From assembly GCA_027422505.1 (NCBI GenBank), contig JAPQWV010000298.1, positions 558,001 to 622,000 on the forward strand: a stretch of 64,000 nt of DNA, in the 5' to 3' direction. The position numbers were made by a program, and so were the translations under genes. The notes beneath the pieces are model-generated. The model was not told the DNA's origin. It worked only from the letters and a program-made list of their open reading frames with translations, and did not search any database. Shown here one piece after another: positions 11,533 to 23,107 of this stretch (within the stretch, counting starts at the first letter, position 1; each line of letters begins with the position of its first letter). Origin of the DNA: Craterostigma plantagineum (Eukaryota > Streptophyta > Magnoliopsida > Lamiales > Linderniaceae).

Positions 11533-14308
11533 TGTAATACCCGAGTCCCGTAAGTGTTCTGGCCACTAAATTTGCATACATATTATATGAGTTACGTGAT
11601 TGCATGGTACATGTTTTGCGATATTGTATGTGCCTATATGACTACGTGCTATTTGTTATAGGTATTTTACGTGGTATATGACTTATATGATGTTATTAGG
11701 ACTTAGAAAATTTAGCCGATACTTATATGTGGTAGAGAGGACTTTCGATCGATGTAAATATATAGTTAGGATTCTATCGATTATAGGGAGTATAGAATTT
11801 GATTGATTTTCATGTATGGGAGGGTTGAAATCGCCGAGTAAATGGAGGTAGAATCGGACGATTATTAGTGTAGAAATTAGTATGACTTGGCGAAGTGGGA
11901 TTCGATCGATTACAATATATACCTACTAGATTTTTAAATGATCGGTCGACTCTAGTATAAGTAGAAATAAAATTAGACCAATTACAAATCAAGGGAATAT
12001 AATCATCGAATGACTAAGGATAAGCATAAGAGTTTCTTAATCTAATAGGTAAAGTAATTAGCTTAGTCACCTCCTAGTCACTTCAAGCACACACTCCTAT
12101 ACTTTAATCCTTATCAAATAAGTTAAAAGAACATGAAGTGAAAATTCATATAAGACATAAAACTGAGAAGAAAACCCTCAGAACCCAACGTGAAGAAAGG
12201 AGAACTAAAAGAAGTTCTGCCAATTAAAGATTAATCATTCATAACAGCATAAAATTCGAGCTTTTGGTAAGTATAACATTTACCATTTTATAATTTTCGT
12301 GACTTTGGGTATTGAATTATTATATCTCTAGAAATTAATGAAACTCATGGAGCTTTCGGGATGATAGGTGGCAGAAACCCTAGATTGGATGTAAATTCGT
12401 GTTAACCATTTATTCAGATTAGAGAATGCCAAATGCCTAAGCAGAAGGCTCATGAAGTTGAATTTATTTTTGATATTCCTATTTACCTAGTAACTCTCGA
12501 ATAGTGTACGTATTGTTAGAATTAGACTTCAAGAACTTTAGAATAGAGCTAACGATATTAGAGCAGAAGAAAATTTTAGAATATACAAGTTCTTGGGTAG
12601 AACAATTATAAGAAGCAAGTTGCCAATGGTTGAAGACTAATTATTGAGGTTTCGACTGAACTAGAAATTAGGTGCAAAGTCGGGCAAAGCAACCTCGGGT
12701 AGAATGATTTTCTTTAAGTAGTGATAGGGTTGGATCGGATAGTATATTAATATTGTATAATATGTTGAATTCTTAAGCATGAATGTCGGATGGTAGGGCC
12801 TTTGATGAATTCCAAAGTTTGAATAATTTAATCATTGTTTTGAATAGTTAAAGGTATGGGACAACATAATTTTTAGATCTTGTCTAGGATTGGAGATATT
12901 ATTTTAATCATATTTAAATAGTGCAATTGTGAGAACCTTCTGATATAGGAAATGATGTTCGATCGAATCTAGAAAATTAAGTGAAGAATCGAGCGAATCA
13001 ATATTCTATAAGAGGACTTTCGCCGTGTCATTCATCGAGCGATTTAAGGGATGTGGAATCGGTCGAAATACTTGAGACTCAAAGGATGGCCATCGATTTG
13101 AGAGCCAACCAGTCAGATGGCTCCATTGTAAAAAATGCGGCGAAATCTGCTTTTAAGGCATAATACAAATCAATCGAAAGTGAGAAGCTTAAGACATGAA
13201 CAAATCGGCGATTCGAGAATAAAATAACATGAGTTACGATCGAAACCTTTATTAATCCTGACTTCTCATGCATTTGTACTATCGTCCGAGTGTGATAAAA
13301 TTAAAAATTAACTTCAGGTTTTAGCAAATTTGTATAATCAAATAAATTAATTCAATGTACGCGGCTAATTTAGAGATGACACTGATATTTTGATATTTCT
13401 GTCTTAAGGGTCGTACAGTAGGAAATTCCCAACGCCGTAAGTACACCTAGCTTGGACGAAAGGTAAGTGGGAATTCCAACTACAATACATAATTTATTCG
13501 TATATGCTTGAATTACGTGACTATGTGCTTGGATGTTTATATTATTACGTGAATTTATTTGACATGTTTCTGCATGATAAATGTTTACGATATTAATTCA
13601 TGTTGCATATTCATGTGCATGCACGAGACACTTGGGGTTTATGTGAGATGAGCATGCACAGTATTTATCGCCTGAGGGCGAATGATTTGCCGATATAGGC
13701 ATTTGATGCCGACTCGCAGTTGAGTCAGGGCTACTTCTATGGCACCATGATGGCGTGGTGCGTCGTCGATTATATTATATATTTATTTGGGCTTCTGCCC
13801 TGTTTATTTTATTTGGGCTGATGCCCTGATAGCGTGGGCTACCGCACGGCAGAGGGGACGAGGGCCCTGAGAGATATGAGATCGAGTTTGATTTACGAGG
13901 TGTGAGATGCATTGGCGCGGATGCCTTTGCGGGGTTTTCACGTTCACGACATTGCATATTCCTACTTACTGAGCTTTATAGCTCACCCCTTACTTAATGT
14001 ATTGTAGGTGCGCGCGATCACGGTACGTGATCGCTTTTGATGGCAAGGCTTACCTTTTTGAAGCTTCCAGCGACTTTTGGGGGTGGTGTGTACATAGATG
14101 CGACTTGTGTGGCGGGCGCTAGGGTTTCTTTTGCTGCATCTACCCTCCTATGTAATTAGGCCTGGGATGACATTTTGACTTGTACAGAATAATATTCCTT
14201 TATATAAAAGGAAAATTTTAATACGCATTTTCGCGTATTCTTTACTTTATATTATATTTAGTCACGTAAGATAACGTTAGAATGGTTAGTAGGTGGCGGG
14301 GCGCCACA
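11533..14308 (+). repeat. 3' LTR of element B (2776 bp)
   Basis: Starts TGTAATACCCGAG and ends GCGCCACA. The right 890 bases match 5802-6892 apart from the missing minisatellite block. The U3 half has repeated CGATCGATT and AATCGGACGATT-like motifs (11740-13240). The sequence at 13412-13425 shows what the 5' copy looked like before element A inserted. Confidence 0.88.
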
Positions 14309-15250
14309 TACTCTATTTTTCCTCTCGACCACTCCGTTCTGTTGAGGCGTAGTAGGGGCTGAAAAATTATGACTATAACCATTTTCATCACAAAAAGATG
14401 CAAAAGATTTACTATCAAATGCTAGCCCATTATCGCTCCTAATCTTACGGACCTTCATCTCTTTCTCATTTCTAGGTTCTTAATCAGTGGCACAAGGTTA
14501 TCAAAAGCCTCACTTTTGTGCGCAAGAAATAAGACCCATGTGTACCTAGTATAGTCGTCTACGATAACAAAGGCATATCGCTTACCTTTTAATGACATAA
14601 CCTGTACCGGACCAAAAAGGTCAAGATGCAGCGTTCCAGTGGTCTCGACGTAGATATCACATTCTTATGTTTAAAGGACGTCTTAGTCTGTTTCCCCATT
14701 TGGCACGCTTTGCAAATTCTTTCCTTGGTGGCTTTTATATCTGGAATGCCTCTCACCAATTCATTGCATGATATGTGAGAAATCAGTTCCATGTTGGCAT
14801 GTCCCAAACGTCTGTGCCATAACCATGTGATATCCTGCGTAACTGCTAGACACTTGACGTTCTAGTTAGCAATATCATCAAGAGTGATGCAGTAAATGTT
14901 GCCATGCCTAGATGCACTAAGCACGATCTTACCATCCTTTTTGACAAAGCACTTAACTTTAGCGGAAGCTATGGTATGTCCATCATAACATAATTGGCTA
15001 ATGCTAATTAAATTATGTTCTAAGTTCCTAACAAACCATACGTTATCTATAGTGATATTTAAAAGGTTACTAACAGTACCAACTCCCACGATTTTGGCTT
15101 TTGCGTCGTTAGTGTACGAAACGTATCCTCCATCAACCGCCTTTAACGACACAAAATTACCTATATCACCTGTCATGTGGCGGGAGCACCCGCTGTCGAG
15201 ATACCGCCTGCTTTTCTTGCTGGAATTCTTCCTTTATACCTGTAGAAAGA
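14309..15250 (-). pseudogene. Protease and N-terminal integrase of copia C
   Basis: On the minus strand from about 15240 the protease site YLDSGCSRHMTGD is intact. It is followed by the usual NVWFVRNLEHNLISISQLC stretch to a stop near 14862. The GAG-pre-integrase region (GHANMELI, CKACQMGKQTK) is at 14690-14807. The integrase core resumes at 14458 with IRSDNGLAF (second catalytic Asp) and TPQQNGVVERKNR (catalytic Glu). The reading is cut at 14309 by element B. Stops and frame changes between these blocks show decay. Confidence 0.82.
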
Positions 15251-15334
15251 AGTACTCTTCTGAGGTACCCAATTTCTGTTGGGTCCTAACATGTTAGCGG
15301 GGAAATAACTCCTGTTAACATATGAGATATCATT

Positions 15335-16378
15335 CTACATAGACGGTGATCTCCTGTTAGAATCAGATACAACAGTGGCATCTACAGGTGACTTATTAGG
15401 TCTCCAAACATACTTAGCTTTATCAACTTTCTTTAAAGGACAGTTGTATGCATAATGACCATTTCTACCACAACAGAAACACTTAAGCTTAGGCACAGAA
15501 TGTTTAGCATGCTTTCCTTCAGTGGAATAACCTATCCCTGACCTACCAATGTTCCTAGGAGTACTTAACAGCATATCTAGATTCTGCTTAACCTCAAGAA
15601 GTCTATCAACTTTTTGTTTTTCTCTATCTAAGAGTTCCCGAGTTATACGATATCTTTGGATAAGTCACTATTTTTATTTTCTGTTTTCTCACAGTCACAT
15701 GATATTTCCTCTTTCTTAGCAGTAACTAACTCTCCTTTCAAACGTGAGATCTCTAGATCAGCCTCATGTTTTTCCTTAGCTAGGTGATCTCGCTGTTTTA
15801 TCAGTTCCTTATTCAAGGAATTTAGTGACTTAATCTTTCTCTCTGCTTTTGAAGTAAACCACACAATTCTTCCTTACTTTCTTCTATATCAGAAACAGAT
15901 GAGTCACTTTCATAATCATTGATATATAAACTGTTTAGGATATGAATTTTCTCAATGGAGGAAGAATGAGATACCTGATCCTCGTCGGCTATATAAACGT
16001 GATCCTCGTCGTTGCTTTGTTCCATTTCAGAATCGTTAGATTCTGTCACCATGGCCTTCTACTGCCTTAGTTTCTCATCGTTGATTGTAGGGCATTCATG
16101 TGCATAGTGTCCTGGTTTGTTGCATCGGAAGCATTTCAGAACTTTCTTCCCGGATGTTGAGATGCCCTTATTTTTGTTCTGGAATTTGCTGGAGTTCCCT
16201 TTGAATCTCGTTTTCTGTTCGAATCTTTCGAATCTCTTTGTAAGCATGGCTAGGTCGTTTATCAAGGTTTCTTTTTCGTCGTAAGAAACAAATTCTTCTT
16301 GGTTGAATTTGAATGCAATGGACTTCTGATTTTTGTTCTGCGACTTCTCATTCATTGACGTTTGAATCATTTCGTAGG
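15335..16378 (-). pseudogene. gag (C-terminal half) of copia C
   Basis: The frame starts inside gag at YEMIQTSMNE and matches element D's YEMTQTSLNE. It has a zinc knuckle CFRCNKPGHYAHEC, an acidic stretch (DSEMEQSNDEDHVY), a coiled-coil-like Lys/Glu-rich stretch around 15640-15860, and a second knuckle CFCCGRNGHYAYNC followed by KYVWRP. This layout, knuckle then acidic and coiled-coil spacer then second knuckle, is typical of Sire-like gag. Several frame changes (near 16055, 15840 and 15640) break it. The same domains occur in element D on the plus strand. Confidence 0.82.
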
Positions 16379-18034
16379 TGTTGACCTTTTTGGTCGTGCA
16401 CTGTATTTGAGTTTTGATGATTCCATGTACTTAAGATGAGATAGGCACTACAAATTTAGCAATTCGAAATGTGTATGTATCATGTACTTATATTTGAGTG
16501 AATTGCAACTTTACATTGTGATTCCATTGCAACGTGACTTAGGTGATACCACGGTGATCATTGATCCCACCGTCATGATATCATTGTTACGTAAATTTGG
16601 AAAGTATGCATAAATGGAATGATGGGTGACTATGATCTTGAAGCTATTTGCGTAAAATGACGTGATTAATCCTTAATGTTCTGCGCTATGTTAATCAGAG
16701 AAAGGATTATGCGTTAATCTAACAAAGGGTCACTATGATATACATGGTAAAAATATTACTGTTGGAATCTGCCTATATATGGAATGAGATCTTCTATATC
16801 CTTGAATGTGCTAAATATGGATAGTATACGCTAAGGATATATTTGCATGAATGCTTATCCGTTTTTAAGATATGCTAAAATAGGAATTATGTGATACAGA
16901 TGCATTTAATTCGTGCTTATCTAGTTAAGATATTCATTTGTGCTATACATAGAAAGGATATGTGCTATACATGGAAAGCGTCATCCACTGAAACTTGTCT
17001 ATTTTTAGGAAGAAATAATGCAGATATCATTAGCAATTGCATCTTAAATGTTAGAGTCAAGACGAATTCTTTCCCTGTGTGAATATGGTATTTATTTGAA
17101 TGGAAATTCGTGATTAATGTGCTGCATAATTGATAAGATGCTGAGTGGAACTATTTATGGTATCTTCGTAAGTACCACACTGCTAATATGGATAAGATCT
17201 GCCTATATGGTCAGGAAAAGGTATTTAGAGTAAGATTTCATGCAAATTAATGAATATGACCGTTGTGATACTTGGAGCTTAATTTGGCATGATAATGGAA
17301 TGATGTGCTGAACTGGTGATTGCGATTGACATTCCATATGAAGTGTGCGATACTAACAGGATTATATAAGTCAACACTTCCACATCGGGTGCAGACAACG
17401 AACGAACATACACACGAGATAGCAAGAACAGAGATCCGAATTAGAGCGTTTGATTTGCGAATTTTATTCTCTGTTTGTGCTTTGTGCTTCCATTTGCGAT
17501 TGTTGAGTGCACCCTAAGCTAGAAAAACCACCATCCCAAACTGAGCGTGTGTAAGTCTCACAAGAGACAAGAGTGAAGCGTGCCTTTCGTGAAGGGAGGA
17601 TTTGAGATCCGGCTGACCTTCGGGAGCAAGCTGTTTCCAGTCGGAGAATAGGGATTCTCAGGGAACGACGTGGAACGAACTCGGCGTTAGGCACCCTAGC
17701 CGCGGTCTAGTGTTAATCTTGGTCTTGGTTGTGTTAGGGCGATCGGTCACTTCTGTAACCAACTATGGTAACATAGTGGATTGATCAAACTCTTGAGGAG
17801 CAAACCTCAAGGAGAGGACTAAACCCCCACTTGGGGATATAACCTCTATAAATCCAGGTGTTATTTACTTTTCTGTTCACTTGCACTCACGCAGATTCAC
17901 TCGACCAACAGTTAAGGGAATAACCATCATAACATCTTAATTCCGCTGTTCTCATTTTAAAGATACATTTGATCAAAGAAGAAAAAATTTTTAGTAGCCT
18001 AATTCACCCCCTCTTAGGCATATATTTTACTTCA
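16379..18034 (+). repeat. 5' LTR of copia D (1656 bp)
   Basis: Bounded on the left by the break in C's gag frame (TGTTGACC at 16379) and on the right by CA two bases before the primer-binding site. The end, with CTAATTCACCCCCTCTTAGGC nearby, is typical of Sire-like LTR ends. No second copy is present, so the left boundary rests on the gag break alone. Confidence 0.75.
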
Positions 18035-18036
18035 AT

Positions 18037-18048
18037 TGGTATCGGAGC
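18037..18048 (+). other. Primer-binding site, copia D
   Basis: TGGTATCGGAGC is one mismatch from the complement of initiator tRNA-Met and lies two bases after the LTR end. Confidence 0.85.
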
Positions 18049-18094
18049 GAGGTTACTCGTACGACGGGCCTAACAATCCTGAGTAAAAGATCAA

Positions 18095-19690
18095 ATGGCT
18101 TCTTTGAGTTTTGATGTGTTTGCAGAAGGTCAATCTCATACCAGGCCTCCACTGTTCGATGGTACCAACTGCGCTATCTGGAAGAACAGGATGAAATAGT
18201 TCTTAATCGCTGTTGACTACGACATCTGGGAGATCGTCACGATTGGACCCTATAGTCCCACTACAAAAACCGATGGAACCAGCAAGATTTCTACTGAATA
18301 CACTGCTACTGAGAAATAAGGGCTCTCTCAAAATGCCAAAGCAAAGAACTTAATCGCATGTGCACTAACGAAAGAAGAGTACAACCGCATCAGCTTCTGT
18401 GAGACTGCAAAAGATATGTGGGACATGCTGCAAGTAACACACGAGGGCACTACCAGAGTGGTACAAAAGAGAATCGCTCTTCTCACCCACCAGTACGAGT
18501 TGTTCTCTATGGAACCCACTGAGTCGATCAGCCAAATGTACGCCAGCTTTATGGGTATCATCAACCAGATGTTCTCTCTTGGGAAAAAGGTACCAGAAAG
18601 TGAAAACGTCAGGAAGATACTGAGATCACTTCCCAGAGACTGAAATGCCAAAGTGACTGCTATCTATGAGGCCAAAGACTTGGAGAAACTGACGATTCCA
18701 GAACTGATAGGATCTCTTACTTCTTACGAGATGACTCAGACTTCCCTCAACGAGATAACACAGCCTCAGAATCAGAAGTCCATCGAAAAATTTCACCGAA
18801 ATAAGTTCAAAGGCAACTTCAACAAGTTTCAACAGAAGGGAGCCAGTACCACTAAGCGCAACACTTCTCGGTGCTTCAACTGCAATAAGCCCGATCATTT
18901 TGCTCAGAACTACCCTCAAGCGAACGATGACAAGAAACAAAAGAAAGCAAAAGCCATGGTGAGCAACTGGGATGACTCCGAGACGAACAATCAGAGGACG
19001 AAAATTTTGCATACATGGCCGACGATGATCAGGTATCATATTCATCAAGTATTGAAAAAATTAATATTTTGAATGATATCTATGCTAACGATCCCGATGA
19101 AAGTGCATCCTCATATTTGATGTAGATGAGAGCAAAGAAGAGTTATGCGAATTGATTCAAAATGCCTATGGAAAGATAAAGTCTCTTAATGCTTTAGTGA
19201 AAGAAATTATGAAGCATAGATCAAGTCACTATCGTATCGGGGCGGATTGCTATCAGGTATAGGATTGAATCAAGCCCTGGGTTCGCTTTGAAGTGAAGAC
19301 CGCACAAGCTGACCTAGATATTATGAGTCTAAGAAGTGAAGTAGAAACTCTGAAGGAAGAAAAGAGAGCATGTAAATGTGATGTACTAGAAAAATCGAAT
19401 AAGGAATTGACTAGTGATATCATTGCACTTAGAGTGTCCCTAAATGAGAAAGATCGCACTGTTGATAGACTACTCCAAGGAAAGCAAAATCTAGATCTCC
19501 TACTAAATATTCCTAGGTACACTGAGAGATCAGGGATAGGATATTCCACTGTAGAAAAACTGGTAGTACTAGAGGTTCCAAAACCTAATTGCTTTACTTG
19601 TGGTAGAAGTGGTCATCATTCTTATAATTGCTTTCTGAAACATGCTGACAGGTCTAAATATGTTTGGAACCTAAACGTACCAATGTGACT
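18095..19690 (+). pseudogene. gag of copia D
   Basis: Starts ATG at 18095 and reads PPLFDGTN and WKNRM, the usual opening of Sire-like gag. The same frame holds stops near 18197, 18317 and at 18641-18643. Further motifs are MWDMLQVTHEGT and a zinc knuckle CFNCNKPDHFAQNY, whose last Cys is replaced by Tyr. The frame then shifts in the acidic spacer near 18980, and a coiled-coil-like spacer (19293-19490) leads to a second knuckle CFTCGRSGHHSYNC with KYVWN. The intact protein would build the particle; this copy is dead. Confidence 0.85.
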
Positions 19691-19857
19691 GCACCCATGC
19701 ATGCTACTGTAGTAGAATCATCTGTTGAAAATGATAACTTGTCACACGTGAACAAGAATTATTTTGCTGCTAATTTGTTAGGACCCCACAGAAATTGGGT
19801 ACCTCAAAGAACTACAAATTCTTGCAGGTACAGAGAAAGACCAACAGCAAGATAAAA

Positions 19858-20218
19858 GAGGTGGTATCTTGACAGTGGATGCTCTCGACATATGACAGGT
19901 GATATCACTAACTTTGTCTCCTTGAAAGCGTGCGACGGGGGGTTTGTATCATATGCTGACAACACAAAAGCTAAGACCATTGGTATTGGAACAGTAGGTA
20001 ACACTCTTAATACCACTATGGATGATGTTTGGTTAGTGAAGGATCTTGAGCACAACTTGATCAGTATAAGTCAACTATGTGATGAGGGTTATTCCGTGAC
20101 TTTTGAAAATGATAAGTGCATAATTAGGAAAGATGATCAAGTTATCTTTAGTGCATCAGAGTCGCTCAACCCAAGTGAAGAATCAGACTACCTCAACCTC
20201 ATGAACAACCTGAGATAA
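19858..20218 (+). pseudogene. Protease of copia D
   Basis: The segment WYLDSGCSRHMTGD keeps the catalytic Asp-Ser-Gly. The following DVWLVKDLEHNLISISQLC stretch matches the protease-integrase junction of element C. The frame ends at 20216-20218, and the next recognisable residues already belong to the pre-RT linker (HERKW), so the integrase was removed by an internal deletion. Confidence 0.8.
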
Positions 20219-21677
20219 TTGGAAATCTCGATCGACAAATGGCTGATGCATCTTCTTCAGCTCTGCCACATGAGCGCAAGTGGACTCGAGAACATCCAGT
20301 TGAATAGACTATTGGTTATCCTTCGAGTGGAGTACGGACACGTCAACAACGTAGTCTCTTCAGCTGCTTCTTAAGCCAAAATGAGCCAACCAAGGTAGCA
20401 GACGCACTAAAGGACCCGGATTGGGTTATAGCAATGCAAGATGAGATCAACCAATTTCTTGCGTCTTCAAGTGTGGACCTTAGTACCACGGCTGCATGGG
20501 AAAACCATTATCGGGACGAAATGGGTGTTTAAGAACAAGAAGAATGAAGATGGGGAAGTGATCCGGAACAAAGCAAGGGTGGTTGCGAAGGGATACAATC
20601 AACAGGAAGGCGTTGACTACGATGAGACCTATGCTCATGTTGCCCGAATCGAAGTCATCCGCCTTTTCTTAGCTTATGCGGCTCACAAAGACTTCAAAGT
20701 TTATCAAATGGACGTTAAGAGACCACCTTCCTCAATGGCCTGTTAAAGAAGGAAGTCTATGTTGCTCACCCAGAAGGCTTTGTTGATCAAGAACATCCCG
20801 ATCACGTTCATCGATTGGACAAAGCTCTCTACGGACTGAAAGAAGCCCCACACGCTTGGTATGATGTCCTGAGCGATTTCCTCGTAAAATCTATGTTCAT
20901 CCGAGGGACAATCAGTACGATCCTCTTCATAAAATGGCAAGGCAAGGACTTGATGGTCGTCCAAATTTATGTAAACGACATCACCGTTAGATCAACATAT
21001 CCACAGCTATGCAAGAGATTTGGAGATTTGATGAAGAGAAAATTCGAAATGAGTCACATGGGAGAGATGCAATTCTTCTTGGGACTCCAAGTAAGGCAGC
21101 TCGATGATGGCATCTTCATAAGTCAGACCAAATACATCAAGGACATTCTGAAGAAGTTTCAACAAGATCAGAGCAAGCCACTCAGCACTCCTATATCAAC
21201 AAGCTGCATGCAGATCCCACTGGAAAATCGGTCGACATCACACTATATCGCAGCATCGTCGGCTCTCTTCTGTCTCACCTCAAGCCGGCCGGACACCATA
21301 TTTGCCACATGTTGATGCGCCCGTTTCCAAGCCGACCCCAAACAATCTCACATGCTCGCGGTTAAGCGGATTCTTCGCTACCTAAAGGGCACCTCGACCT
21401 TAGGTTTATGGTACCCTAAGGGCACAAATTTCAAATTAATTGGCTATACTGACGCTGATTATGCAGGTTGCCGAATTGACAGGAAAAGCACATCCGGTGG
21501 CGCTCAATTTCTAGGCGAAAAATTAGTGTGCTGGTCATCCAAGAAACAGAACTGCGTTTCAACATCGACGGCTGAGGCTGAACACATCGCGGCTGCCAGC
21601 TGTTGCTCGCAAATGCTATGGATGCGGACTCAGCTTCGGGATTATGAGTACAATTTAAATAATATACCCATTTATAG
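20219..21677 (+). pseudogene. RT and partial RNase H of copia D
   Basis: RT motifs are [37 protein letters not shown] and [15 protein letters not shown] frameshift lies near 20730. The catalytic box reads YVND instead of YVDD (about 20970), which alone should abolish polymerisation. The RNase H part (KRILRYLKGTSTLGLW, GYTDADYAGC) stays readable until the break at IPIYS. It is close to the RT of element E (41266-42940), so the two are members of one family or close relatives. Confidence 0.85.
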
Positions 21678-22023
21678 TGTAGAATACCATTTGCAATTGT
21701 GCTTGATTTCATTAGTTGTCCTTGTAATTTGGGGCGTTTTGTATAGTAGTCCTTAGATTAGGACTAGTTTGATATTTATACCAAGTTTGTTTGGTATAAA
21801 TACATGTAAATCAATTGAGCTGAATAGAGAAAGTTTTTAGAATTTCCGAAGGGCTTGCAATTCGATTTCTAGAGATAGAAACAACAGTAACTTTCTCACT
21901 CTACTCAAATTCTCTCTATTGCTTCATTTGAGTTTTTCGATCGAATTCAATTGTTTATCTAAACGATCGAATTACTATGAATTCTAGCCTAGGATCGTAG
22001 AGTTGTTAATCGTAGGACCTAAC
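21678..22023 (+). repeat. 5' LTR of copia E (346 bp)
   Basis: Begins TGTAGAATACC right where element D's RNase H frame breaks, with TATAG (21673-21677) as the predicted target duplication. Ends CCTAACA two bases before the primer-binding site. Contains a TATA-like GGTATAAATAC at about 21793. The short length contrasts with the 1.66-kb LTR of D. Confidence 0.8.
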
Positions 22024-22025
22024 AA

Positions 22026-22037
22026 TTGGTATCAGAG
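22026..22037 (+). other. Primer-binding site, copia E
   Basis: TGGTATCAGAGC, an exact match to the common tRNA-Met type site, lies two bases after the LTR end. Confidence 0.9.
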
Positions 22038-23107
22038 CAGATTCGTTCTGTTTTGAATCGAAAATTGTTAGAATTAGATCGAAAATCATTTTTAGATACT
22101 GTTCATCGAAGAACAGGTTTGGCGCGAAAACCTTTTTCGATCCAATAGCTTAATTATGTGCTTAATTGACTTGAATTTGGTGTTTCTGTGCTTGTTTAAG
22201 TGTTAGATCATCATTGCGATCAATTCTGTAGCAGTTTGAACTTCGACATTTAGGATTGAATTGCTTCTGCGTGTTACTGTTTGCGAAGAACATGAAGAAC
22301 ACGTTCTGATATTGATCAAATTCGATATATTTTGCTTCATAACGTGTTTAATTGCTTGTTCGTGCGTGATTAGTACTTGATTGCGAGCAATTACCTCAAA
22401 CTTCACTATCTGATTCTTTGTTTTTGCTCGAATTTGTGTTAATCGTATTCTGTGAATTTTTCTCGATTGCTCAAATTTTTCTCGCTAAGTTTTGCGATCG
22501 GATTAGTTTCTCGATCGATAAACTTAGCACGAGAATTTTTCTCGGTCAGAATACGAAGTCAGCGCTAGAATCGTCATCAGCAGAAACGATTTTAGTTAGA
22601 AATATTTCTCGAGCATTATACAGCGAAAAAATTTTTCGAGAGAGACTTATTTTGACTTTGCATGCGTAAAAACTTTCACTCGAAAAACTTTTTCAGTCAA
22701 ACCTTTTGACGTTTGACCGGGCAAAAATCATTTACACGCGAGAAAATTTTTCTAGTCAACAGATTTATTTTGACTTATCGAGAAACTTACTAACGTATTG
22801 TTTCTTTACGATCGAAATAAATTCACGATCAAGAAATTTTTCTCGACCGAATGATTTTGAGCAATTTATCTCGCTCGTAAAATATCACACTGACAAAATT
22901 TCTCGCACGAGAACAGTACTCAGTACATTCTATCTCGACGGAATTAATTTCGATCAAACTTTAAAGATTGAATCGAAAATAATTGTCGATCTAATTTTCG
23001 AATCAAACGCTACTAACGAATTTTGTCACTTGTGAAGCACATAACATCATCTTCAACCTTCAAAACAATTAACGAAGATCCTTCAACAACTCGACTACAA
23101 TACAAAC
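22038..23107 (+). repeat. Leader of copia E with an AAATTTTTCTCG motif array
   Basis: No gene is apparent in this leader of just over 1 kb. It contains about eight variants of AAATTTTTCTCG between 22456 and 22910, several preceded by CGAG so that they form short palindromes such as CGAGAATTTTTCTCG (about 22529-22543). Open frames here follow the repeat and look spurious. Similar motifs recur near 45240-45450 and, inverted, near 51600-51880. Confidence 0.65.

Larger units (their letters stand above)
5802..14308 (+). mobile_element. Ty3/Gypsy chromovirus element B, full-length but decayed
   Basis: Structure in order: 5' LTR right half, tRNA-Met type primer-binding site, gag with two zinc knuckles, protease, RT, RNase H, integrase with CHROMO-type tail, polypurine tract, complete 3' LTR. 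The left half of the 5' LTR was displaced by element A and must lie beyond the window. The coding region has several stops and frameshifts. The right end abuts the integrase frame of minus-strand copia C without a gap, so B inserted into C. TACTC (14309-14313) is the predicted target duplication, but its partner lies outside the window. Confidence 0.88.
14309..16378 (-). mobile_element. Ty1/Copia element C, Sire-like, minus strand, truncated at both sides by insertions
   Basis: Reading right to left it encodes the second half of gag, a gag-protease spacer with a second zinc finger, the protease, the GAG-pre-integrase zinc region and the start of the integrase core. The right edge falls within gag at the first base of element D's LTR. 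The left edge falls within integrase at the last base of element B. RT and RNase H should therefore lie left of the window. The N-terminal gag half and 5' LTR are not found to the right within 64 kb, so they are probably deleted. Confidence 0.85.
16379..21677 (+). mobile_element. Ty1/Copia element D, Sire-like, plus strand, integrase deleted, right end lost
   Basis: Order: 5' LTR, primer-binding site, gag, spacer with second zinc finger, protease, RT, first part of RNase H. The protease (to 20218) joins almost directly to RT (from about 20235), so the whole integrase is missing. The element stops inside RNase H at TATAG (21673-21677), where the LTR of element E begins. It sits in the gag frame of element C, preceded by GTAGG. 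The rest of RNase H and the 3' LTR should follow element E but are not seen in this window. Confidence 0.85.
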
